The position numbers and the translations under genes are program-made. A DNA stretch of 8,523 nt, from assembly GCA_002382045.1 (NCBI GenBank), contig DFZJ01000101.1, positions 5,406 through 13,928 on the forward strand, read 5' to 3'. Position 1 is the first letter of the stretch. Every line of letters begins with the position of its first letter. This DNA comes from Syntrophaceae bacterium UBA4059 (GTDB lineage Bacteria > Desulfobacterota > Syntrophia > Syntrophales > Smithellaceae). Below the pieces are notes generated by a model. It did no database searches, was not told the DNA's origin, and saw nothing but the letters and a program-made list of their open reading frames with translations. This document shows, one piece after another, positions 1-6,065 of the stretch.

Positions 1-3
1 CAC

Positions 4-53
4 GGTTCAGTGGTTCAGCGGTTCAGCGGTTCACGGTTCAGCGGTTCACGGTT
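4..53 (-). repeat. Short tandem-repeat array, left arm (GGTTCAC/GGTTCAGC units)
   Basis: Six head-to-tail units read on the plus strand: GGTTCAGT, GGTTCAGC, GGTTCAGC, GGTTCAC, GGTTCAGC and GGTTCAC, then a partial GGTT. Units are 7 or 8 bp with no spacers. They are the reverse complement of the units at 158-284, so the two arrays form an imperfect long inverted repeat around about 104 bp of non-repetitive DNA (54-157). The array begins at or before the window edge, so its full length is unknown. It has no coding capacity and is too short-period to be CRISPR. Confidence 0.9.
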
Positions 54-157
54 AAAGACGCAGATACATAGGCACTTTTCGCCTGATAGATTTTCAGGGG
101 TCTGTTGCAATAGCCTGATGCTGTCAGATGGCACGAAGTCACAAACCGTTCACTATG

Positions 158-284
158 GAACCCGTGAACCGTGAACCGTGAACCATGAACCATGAACCGT
201 GAACCGTGAACCGTGAACCGCTGAACCGCTGAACCATGAACCGTGAACCGTGAACCGTGAACCGTGAACCATGAACCATGAACC
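158..284 (+). repeat. Short tandem-repeat array, right arm (GTGAACC/ATGAACC/GCTGAACC units)
   Basis: After a degenerate lead-in (158-163), seventeen uninterrupted units can be counted from 164 to 284: eleven GTGAACC, four ATGAACC and two GCTGAACC, the last two adjacent at 220-235 once the remaining ATGAACC at 236 is included in the ATG class. The mix of 7-bp and 8-bp units matches the left arm in inverted orientation. The array ends one base before the stop codon of the minus-strand UmuD-like gene. Reading through it places TGA or TAA-like interruptions in the frames, so it is not coding. It may be a variable-number tandem repeat, and its length could differ between strains. Confidence 0.93.
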
Positions 285-285
285 T

Positions 286-873
286 TTATTCATGGTACTT
301 CCTCACCAGCGCCGTAATCACCCCCGCAATGCGCAGTTCCGTCTGCGGGACAATCGGGGGATATTGGGGATTGGCCGCCTCCAGCGTGATATTTTTCCCC
401 TTCTTGCGGAAATATTTCATCGTCCAGTTGCCGTCCACTTCCGCCAGAATAATATCACCGTTTTTCGGCTGGCGGCCTCGCTCCACAATAACTAAATCTT
501 TTTCCATGATGCCTGCGCCACTCATGGAATCTCCTGTTACCGAAAGCAGGAACGATGTTTCCGGATGCGCCACCAGATATTCGTCAAAAGAAATAACATC
601 GCGCAACTCTTCTTCCGCCGGCGACGGAAATCCGGCGCAAACCTCACCGTTGATCATCAATCCCACTACCCGGCAAGGGGCTGGAACATAGAACGGTTCT
701 TTCGGTCCGGTGTATTCAGCACCCGTGACCAGGTTATGCGCCGGAGCTTCCGTCGGCGAATCAAACATTTCCCTGACAGACCTTCGCCCACTTATCACAC
801 CGAAAAGTTCAATCATTTCAAAGCAACCGGGAGCATCCCCTTTCCCGACAGGTATGTTTCTTGTTTTTTCCAT
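286..873 (-). CDS. umuD: UmuD-like S24 family peptidase (LexA/UmuD autoprotease fold) with extended N-terminus
   Basis: This 195-residue protein belongs to the LexA/UmuD self-cleaving serine peptidases. From residue 80 it follows UmuD closely: an Ala80-Gly81 cleavage junction leading into GFPSPAEEE, the nucleophile Ser116 in GDSM, and the general-base Lys153 in the WTMKYF segment. In the family, RecA-stimulated self-cleavage at this junction yields the subunit that works with the UmuC polymerase in translesion synthesis. The arm before the cleavage site is 80 residues, against 24 in E. coli UmuD, and shows no recognisable helix-turn-helix, so it is not LexA itself. No umuC lies in the window. 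The ATG at 873 was chosen because it directly follows a strong promoter; Met20 and Met36 are possible alternatives. The stop codon abuts the tandem-repeat array. The protease assignment is secure; the UmuD role is likely but inferred. Confidence 0.88.
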   Translation of the reverse strand: MEKTRNIPVGKGDAPGCFEMIELFGVISGRRSVREMFDSPTEAPAHNLVTGAEYTGPKEPFYVPAPCRVVGLMINGEVCAGFPSPAEEELRDVISFDEYLVAHPETSFLLSVTGDSMSGAGIMEKDLVIVERGRQPKNGDIILAEVDGNWTMKYFRKKGKNITLEAANPQYPPIVPQTELRIAGVITALVRKYHE

Positions 874-881
874 GTCCCCCC

Positions 882-908
882 TATATAGAACGATCGTTCT
901 ATTGTCAA
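882..908 (-). promoter_or_regulatory. Sigma-70-type promoter of the UmuD-like gene
   Basis: On the minus strand a consensus TTGACA (908-903) is followed by TATATA (887-882, 15-bp spacer); TATAGG with a 17-bp spacer is an alternative reading. The start codon at 873 lies only about 8 bases beyond the -10 element. Transcription would therefore begin almost at the ATG, or translation starts further in. A G-run (881-876) resembles a ribosome-binding site but is very close to the ATG. Confidence 0.7.
885..902. promoter_or_regulatory. 18-bp perfect palindromic operator, GAAC-N4-GTTC type (putative SOS box)
   Basis: ATAGAACGATCGTTCTAT is identical to its own reverse complement. It fills the spacer between the -35 and -10 elements of the UmuD-like gene, where bound repressor would block RNA polymerase. 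Its core fits GAAC-N4-GTTC, the form of LexA box known from Gram-positive bacteria, and a umuD gene is a classic SOS target, so LexA is the natural candidate. TetR-family repressors also bind palindromes of this shape. I saw no second copy of the core in the window. Confidence 0.7.
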
Positions 909-1035
909 GGTAAAACCTTTCGGGGTGGCTATACGTAAGAACTGGATTAACCGGAAAAGATATTCAAAATGAGGGTATGCGATCCGGACTGATAATTTTC
1001 TCAATACATCAGACTTGATTGCAACGACACCAAAG

Positions 1036-1062
1036 AAAAAAGCGGGCTTTTGACGGGCCCGC
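1036..1062 (-). terminator. Intrinsic terminator of the deoxyhypusine-synthase-like gene
   Basis: Reading the minus strand, GCGGGC (1062-1057) pairs with GCCCGC (1047-1042) across a 9-base loop and is followed by six T residues (1041-1036). It lies 12 bases after the stop codon at 1074. The stretch 909-1035 beyond it shows no gene. Confidence 0.85.
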
Positions 1063-1073
1063 CTTTTTGGCTG

Positions 1074-2126
1074 CTATTTTTTGATTTTCTTCTGGACGGT
1101 TTTTTGATCACCGTCAAACATTTTAGATAACTCCCACTTTTTGCGCCCTTTCCAGCTTCCCTTATGGTAGGCGTAACTCGCCAGTAGCGGCAGGACTGTT
1201 GTAGCTTCGGCGTAAACCATCTGTTCGCAGCTGGAATCCACCTTACCCCAGGAATTGGCTTCTTTGAGCGTCGAACTGGAACAGGCGCCGTCACGCACGT
1301 CCGCCACGGTGATCTGTATCGCGTATTTGTGCATCGGCACGTTGTGGCCCATAATCTCGGCGCAAACAACGGTATCCTGTGCAAAATTCTTCGGCACGCC
1401 GCCGCCGATCATCAAAAGTCCGGTAGCGCCCGCTTTGATTTTCACGTTGGTCAATTCCAGAAAATCTTTGACGGAATCAATGGACATATGGTTGTCGGGG
1501 CGTTCGACCTGATGCAGCACCAGACCGAAGCCCGCGGAGCTGTCCGAAAAGGCGGGACAGAAAATCGGCACATGGTTTTCGTAGGCCGCCTGAACCAGAG
1601 AATCCTTCTTTTTGGAATTTTTGACCAGATATTTGCCCATTTCGGCAATGAATTCCCGTGACGAATAAGGGCGCGCCTCCAGCGTATCCGCTATTTTTTT
1701 GATGGTTTTGTCACAATGCTGCAAATCATCTTCACTGATATAGGTGTCGTAAATCCGGTCAATGTACAGACTGCGCAATAATTTGTCGTCAACAAACGGC
1801 GTGCCCTGATAATGTTTGAAACCCAGCGCTTCAAAAAAATCCATGTCCACAATCGATGCGCCAGTCGCCACAATCGCGTCCACCATATTGTTTTTCACCA
1901 GATCGACATAGACCTGCATGCAGCCGGCGGCGCTGGTGGACCCGGCCAGGGTCAGAATGACCGCGCATTTCTTTTCTTTGAGCATCCGGTCGTAAATTTC
2001 GGCAGCCTGCGCCAGATCCCGCGCGGAAAAGGACATCTTCATCATGGCCTCAATGATTTCTACGGCGTTAATGGCCTTGATGTCGATATGTTCAACCGTT
2101 TTCTTCAATAAATCTTTTTTCTTCAT
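1074..2126 (-). CDS. Deoxyhypusine synthase family protein (bacterial DHS-like)
   Basis: This 350-residue protein belongs to the deoxyhypusine synthase family, which uses NAD to transfer the aminobutyl group of spermidine. In archaea and eukaryotes the acceptor is a lysine of the translation factor eIF5A; related enzymes transfer it to putrescine, giving homospermidine. Visible landmarks are AGSTSAAG (61-68), VATGASIVD (86-94) in the NAD-binding region, GGGVPKNF (241-248), and EANSWGKV (289-296). The last matches the eukaryotic active-site segment, with Lys295 at the position of the lysine that forms the imine intermediate. Length is normal for the family and the gene looks intact. Bacteria lack eIF5A, so the substrate here is uncertain; polyamine metabolism is more likely than protein modification. 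It is monocistronic, with its own promoter and terminator, and divergent from the histidine kinase. A modest GGTGAG precedes the ATG. Confidence 0.9.
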   Translation of the reverse strand: MKKKDLLKKTVEHIDIKAINAVEIIEAMMKMSFSARDLAQAAEIYDRMLKEKKCAVILTLAGSTSAAGCMQVYVDLVKNNMVDAIVATGASIVDMDFFEALGFKHYQGTPFVDDKLLRSLYIDRIYDTYISEDDLQHCDKTIKKIADTLEARPYSSREFIAEMGKYLVKNSKKKDSLVQAAYENHVPIFCPAFSDSSAGFGLVLHQVERPDNHMSIDSVKDFLELTNVKIKAGATGLLMIGGGVPKNFAQDTVVCAEIMGHNVPMHKYAIQITVADVRDGACSSSTLKEANSWGKVDSSCEQMVYAEATTVLPLLASYAYHKGSWKGRKKWELSKMFDGDQKTVQKKIKK

Positions 2127-2169
2127 GAACTCACCAATCCCCCATAGTTCTTAGCTTTATTTTTTCTGA

Positions 2170-2198
2170 CTATTAAATCAGAGTGTGATAAAAGTCAA
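2170..2198 (-). promoter_or_regulatory. Sigma-70-type promoter of the deoxyhypusine-synthase-like gene
   Basis: On the minus strand TTGACT (2198-2193) and TAATAG (2175-2170) are separated by exactly 17 bases, close to consensus. This predicts a leader of about 35 bases before the ATG at 2126. The -35 element lies only a few bases upstream of the divergent kinase start at 2202, so expression of the two could interfere. Confidence 0.6.
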
Positions 2199-2201
2199 TA
2201 T

Positions 2202-3728
2202 ATGGATACTTTTACGCTGGCCGCAACCAGTTTTACCATCGCCCTGTCGCTTTTCATCATGGGGAAAAAAGATAAGCTGCAGGTATCTTTTTCGGTCTTT
2301 TGCCTGGCTATCTCTATTGCCCAGGCGGCACTTTTCTTTCAAGGACTGTTTGCGCCGCGATTTTGGATATACGTCGAATATATCGGAATTCTGGCCATTG
2401 CTCCCCTTGCCGTCTGGTTTTTCCGTCATCTGACCCACAATAATTCTTATCTTTCACAGGGCTCCGTGGCGCTGACGTCTCTGATCAGTCTGACAGGCGT
2501 CGGCATGCAATTCACCCCACTGACCGCCCGGCCTTATTTTCGTTATGCGCTGATCGCTTACGCCTGCATCGTGTTGGTTATCTGTTACATCGCTTTGTTT
2601 CACCATGTGAATAAACTGACGCCCAGCACGGAAAAAAGACGATTGCGTTATCTGCTGATTACCTGTCCGACGGCCGCGTTCATCTGCTCGGCCGATATTT
2701 TCGGTTATCTGGGTTACAATTTTCCGCCAATTGCCGGTCTGGTTTTATCCGCTCTGCTTTATTTAACCCTGCTGATTATCGCCTATCCCCAGCTTTCGGA
2801 ACTGCATGATTTTTTCGCCCGCGCCCTGGTTATTTTCATCAGCACCATCATCGGCGCTTTCATCTTTTATTTTGTGGCATTTTTTTTCAGTTCCAATCTG
2901 CCTTCGTTTACCAGCGTTGTGATGGCGTCATTTTTAATCGTCATTTCCGTCACCCCGGTCAAGATGATCTTAAAAAAATTTTTCAGTTTCCTTTATCCCG
3001 ACAGCAAAGATGTTTTCACATCCCTTTATGAGTTTGATGAAAAACTGGAAAGGGAAAAGGCCCTGCTGCTTTCGGAGATGGCGCCGGTTTTCGCCCACGA
3101 AATCCGCAACCCGCTGGGCTCCATCAAGGGAGCGGCGCAAGTTCTTCAATCCGAGGCAACAACGGAAGAACACCGCCAGCTTCTGAACGTGATTATCGAG
3201 GAAGTCAACCGGCTCAATGCCGTCGTCAGCCAGTTTCTGGATTACGCCCGCCCCGGGAGCGGCAAGATCCGGGCGCAGGACATCAACGCCATTATTCTCC
3301 GGGTCATCTCGATCATCGCCGCCAATCGGCTGGCCGGCAACATTACGATTTCCCGGGAACTGCAGGACGGATTGCCGCCGGTCAATGTGGATGAACAGCA
3401 AATGATTCAGGTCATGATCAATATATCGCTCAACGCCATTGAAGCCATGCCTCAGGGCGGCAGCCTGACCTTCCGGACATCAAAAATTGAAACCAGCGAA
3501 GGCGTTGCCATAGGCATTACCATCCGGGACACAGGTAGCGGGATCAGTCCGGACGATCTTAAAAATATTTTCAAACCTTTTTACACAACCAGGGAAAGGG
3601 GCGTGGGATTGGGATTGGCGATTTGCCAGAGAATCATCCGGGAACACGGCGGTTCCATCCGGGTCAAATCCATTCCCGGCCGGGGCAGCGTCTTTTTTAT
3701 CCGGCTTACCGCGAACGGTAAACTGTAA
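2202..3728 (+). CDS. Polytopic membrane sensor histidine kinase
   Basis: This 508-residue sensor kinase is the likely partner of the response regulator encoded next. Residues 1-256 contain eight or nine hydrophobic segments, roughly at 4-20, 27-49, 57-74, 87-103, 114-133, 148-168, 174-194, 205-229 and 235-256. They resemble the multi-helix input regions of HisKA-7TM-type kinases; no periplasmic loop or PAS domain is apparent. The kinase core follows: H-box FAHEIRNPLGSIKG with phospho-acceptor His299, N-box NISLNAIEAM (407-416), G1 DTGSGI (443-448), F-box FKPFYTT (457-463) and G2 GVGLGLAI (467-474). This is the NtrB-like class that usually pairs with sigma-54 regulators. The signal is unknown and may be sensed in or at the membrane. 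The ATG at 2202 lacks a clear ribosome-binding site; Met20 is the next start but would lose the first membrane helix. Confidence 0.93.
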   Translation: MDTFTLAATSFTIALSLFIMGKKDKLQVSFSVFCLAISIAQAALFFQGLFAPRFWIYVEYIGILAIAPLAVWFFRHLTHNNSYLSQGSVALTSLISLTGVGMQFTPLTARPYFRYALIAYACIVLVICYIALFHHVNKLTPSTEKRRLRYLLITCPTAAFICSADIFGYLGYNFPPIAGLVLSALLYLTLLIIAYPQLSELHDFFARALVIFISTIIGAFIFYFVAFFFSSNLPSFTSVVMASFLIVISVTPVKMILKKFFSFLYPDSKDVFTSLYEFDEKLEREKALLLSEMAPVFAHEIRNPLGSIKGAAQVLQSEATTEEHRQLLNVIIEEVNRLNAVVSQFLDYARPGSGKIRAQDINAIILRVISIIAANRLAGNITISRELQDGLPPVNVDEQQMIQVMINISLNAIEAMPQGGSLTFRTSKIETSEGVAIGITIRDTGSGISPDDLKNIFKPFYTTRERGVGLGLAICQRIIREHGGSIRVKSIPGRGSVFFIRLTANGKL

Positions 3729-3776
3729 GACACAATCCATCTTGATTTAATCGCCAAGTCATAATAGCTGTAAACT

Positions 3777-5144
3777 ATGAACAAAATATTAATCGTCGAT
3801 GATGAATTGAATATGCGCCTGGTTCTGGCCGCCATGCTGAAAAAAGAAGGCTATGAAGTCGCCTCCGCCGCCGACGGCTTCGAGGCCCTGCAAATTTTAA
3901 AATCCGGGCCGATTGCCGCCGTGGTCACGGATTTGAAGATGCCGCGCATCGGCGGTATGGAACTGCTGGGCCGTGTCAGCCGGGAATACCCGGAAGTCCC
4001 TGTGATTATGATCACCGCTCACGGCACCGTGGCCACGGCTGTCGAAGCCCTTAAAAAAGGCGCGCTGGATTACATCACCAAACCCTTCGAACTCGAAGAA
4101 CTGAAAAATGTCGTCTCCAAAGCCGTCAAAACACATAATCTGAAAGAAAATGAGCTCTACCTGCCGCCGGACGAAATTGAACACGCCGGAATCATCGGAT
4201 CCAGCCCATCGGCCCTCGACCTGTTTGACGCCATAAGGAGGGTGGCGCCCACGACCACCACTATTCTGATTAACGGAGAAACCGGCACGGGTAAAGAACT
4301 GGTTGCCGAGGCCATTCACCGGAATTCTCCGAGGAAAAACAATCCGCTGATCAAGATCAATTGCTCGGCTATTGCCGAGACCCTGATGGAAAGTGAACTT
4401 TTCGGTTATGAAAAAGGAGCTTTTACGGGGGCGGCCATTACCAAACCCGGCAAATTTGAACTGGCGCACAAGGGCACCTTATTTCTGGATGAGGTGAGTG
4501 AAATCCCCCGGGAGATGCAGGTCAAGCTGCTGCGCGTTTTGCAGGAGCAGGAATTTGAAAGAGTCGGCGGATTAAAAACCATTAAAGTGGATGTGCGTTT
4601 CATTGCCGCGACCAATCAAAAATTGCTGCAAAGCGTTCAGGAGGGAAACTTCCGCGAAGATTTATACTATCGACTCAATGTTTTTCCCATCAATGTGCCT
4701 CCTCTGAGGGAAAGAACAGACGACATCATGGCCCTTGTGGATTTTTTTGTAGGTAAATTCAATAAAAAACTCGACCTGGCGATCGGCGGGATGGACCATG
4801 ACGTCAAAGAAATGCTGTTGCGCTACCGCTGGCCCGGCAATATCCGGGAGCTGGAAAACCTGATTGAAAGAATGATGCTGATGGCCAAAAGTCCGACCAT
4901 CACCACCTGCGAAGTTCCGCCGGAATTCAAGACCAGCCTGGAACAAGATGTCGCAGTCGGCGTGGATGGCGACAAAAAACCTTTTAAAGATTTCGTGCGC
5001 GCACACATGGAAAATGTGGAAAAGCAGATGATCATCAAATGTCTTGAAGAATCCGAAGGCAATGTCACAAAAGCCGCCAAGCTTCTGGGCTTGAGCCGCA
5101 AGGGTCTGCAGCTCAAGATGATCAAGTATAATCTGCGAAAATAA
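3777..5144 (+). CDS. NtrC-family sigma-54-dependent response regulator
   Basis: This 455-residue activator has the classic three-domain layout. The receiver (about 1-120) has acidic residues Asp8/Asp9, phospho-acceptor Asp52, Thr80 and Lys102. The AAA+ domain (about 136-370) carries Walker A GETGTGKE (167-174), the sigma-54 contact loop GAFTGA (214-219), Walker B LFLDEV (235-240), ATN (278-280), the arginine-finger segment REDLYYRL (293-300) and WPGNIREL (352-359). A Fis-type helix-turn-helix lies at about 428-452. Every residue needed for phosphorylation, ATP hydrolysis and sigma-54 remodelling is present. It starts 48 bp after the kinase stop and is probably cotranscribed with it; no good ribosome-binding site is visible before the ATG. 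It is AtoC/ZraR-like. I found no convincing -24/-12 promoter in the window, so its targets probably lie elsewhere. Confidence 0.96.
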   Translation: MNKILIVDDELNMRLVLAAMLKKEGYEVASAADGFEALQILKSGPIAAVVTDLKMPRIGGMELLGRVSREYPEVPVIMITAHGTVATAVEALKKGALDYITKPFELEELKNVVSKAVKTHNLKENELYLPPDEIEHAGIIGSSPSALDLFDAIRRVAPTTTTILINGETGTGKELVAEAIHRNSPRKNNPLIKINCSAIAETLMESELFGYEKGAFTGAAITKPGKFELAHKGTLFLDEVSEIPREMQVKLLRVLQEQEFERVGGLKTIKVDVRFIAATNQKLLQSVQEGNFREDLYYRLNVFPINVPPLRERTDDIMALVDFFVGKFNKKLDLAIGGMDHDVKEMLLRYRWPGNIRELENLIERMMLMAKSPTITTCEVPPEFKTSLEQDVAVGVDGDKKPFKDFVRAHMENVEKQMIIKCLEESEGNVTKAAKLLGLSRKGLQLKMIKYNLRK

Positions 5145-5157
5145 AGATTGTTAACTT

Positions 5158-6063
5158 TCAGGGCAATCGGCCTTCCTGACGCAACTGGTTGATGATCCGA
5201 TTAATCGCCGGCATGGCCATCGTGGCCTCCTTTTCACCTTCGAAGATCGCCTGGTTGAACTTTTCCATTTCCGTCGAACCAATATCCTTCACATTCGGCC
5301 GTATGACAACATCGGCGTTTTTAAGCTGGGCATTGATGTTTCGCATGTACATGATGTTGACTGATTTTCCCATGGCATCCATCATCCCGCTCGGGGTATT
5401 TTTGTCCAGACCGCCGGAGATATCCACGGCAATCACCACATCCGCCCCATAGCGTCGCGCCACATCTACGGCCACCGCGCTGACCAATCCGCCGTCCACA
5501 TAGGTATTGTTCCCGATCCTGACCGGCTGGAACACTCCCGGCACGCTGCAACTGGCATGCACGGCCATGCCGGTGTTCCCCCGGCCAAAGACCATTTCCT
5601 CGCCGGTTACGGCATTGGTTGCCACTGCGTAGAAAGGGATTTTCAACTTTTCAATGGGTGTATTGCGCACATTAGCATTAATGAAGTTTTCAAGCTTCTC
5701 GCCCTTGATGAGTCCGCCCCTCCAGACTTTCCAGTCGTAGTCGAGAACATTGTCCTTCTCCATTTTCATGGCAATTCCCTGCAATTCAAAAGCACTTTTG
5801 CCCGATGCATAGAGACTGCCCACCAGGCTGCCGGCACTCGTCCCTACGATCATGTGGATGGGAACTCTCTGGGCTTCCAGGACCTTCAAGACACCAATGT
5901 GCGCGAACCCCTTGGACGCGCCCGCGCCTAACACGACGGCAATTTTTGCGGGTTTGGCCGGTGGCGCGACAGGCGGTGTTGACGCACAGGAAACAAACAG
6001 AAACAAACAGCCCAAAATAACAGGGTACAGGGTCCGACATAAACGATGAAAAATAATCGACAT
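5158..6063 (-). CDS. Patatin-like phospholipase, predicted lipoprotein (RssA-like)
   Basis: This 301-residue patatin-family serine lipase/acyl hydrolase would act on membrane lipids. The N-terminus is basic, then hydrophobic (about 13-24), ending at a lipobox-like FVSC with Cys26, followed by a Pro/Ala-rich linker; it is predicted to be a lipoprotein. Ala at +2 would favour the outer membrane under the E. coli rule. The patatin domain shows the oxyanion-hole loop GAGASKG (46-52), nucleophile Ser76 in GTSAG and catalytic Asp190 in DGG, so the Ser-Asp dyad is intact. The start lies 2 bp after the helicase stop, with AAGGA inside the helicase 3' end as a probable ribosome-binding site, so it is the second gene of that operon. 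Its 3' end converges on the response regulator with 13 bp between stops and no visible terminator. Physiological substrate unknown. Confidence 0.93.
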   Translation of the reverse strand: MSIIFHRLCRTLYPVILGCLFLFVSCASTPPVAPPAKPAKIAVVLGAGASKGFAHIGVLKVLEAQRVPIHMIVGTSAGSLVGSLYASGKSAFELQGIAMKMEKDNVLDYDWKVWRGGLIKGEKLENFINANVRNTPIEKLKIPFYAVATNAVTGEEMVFGRGNTGMAVHASCSVPGVFQPVRIGNNTYVDGGLVSAVAVDVARRYGADVVIAVDISGGLDKNTPSGMMDAMGKSVNIMYMRNINAQLKNADVVIRPNVKDIGSTEMEKFNQAIFEGEKEATMAMPAINRIINQLRQEGRLP

Positions 6064-6065
6064 GG

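Noticed and set aside
82..98. Small hairpin CCTGA...TCAGG in the spacer between the arrays
   Set aside because: A 5-bp stem with no T-tract is too weak to call a terminator or a structured RNA.
125..160. Possible sigma-54 promoter at TGGCAC (129-134)
   Set aside because: The -12 TTGC element is missing at the required spacing, and no gene follows in that direction.
1..284. CRISPR array or replication iterons
   Set aside because: The units are 7-8 bp and directly abutting, without unique spacers, and no cas or replication-initiator gene is present.
278..691. Plus-strand frame opposite the umuD-like gene
   Set aside because: It starts inside the tandem repeats and is the antisense of a gene with clear catalytic residues.
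3897..4469. Long minus-strand open frame opposite the response regulator
   Set aside because: It lies wholly inside a strongly supported NtrC-family gene, and its product is compositionally odd with no recognisable motif.
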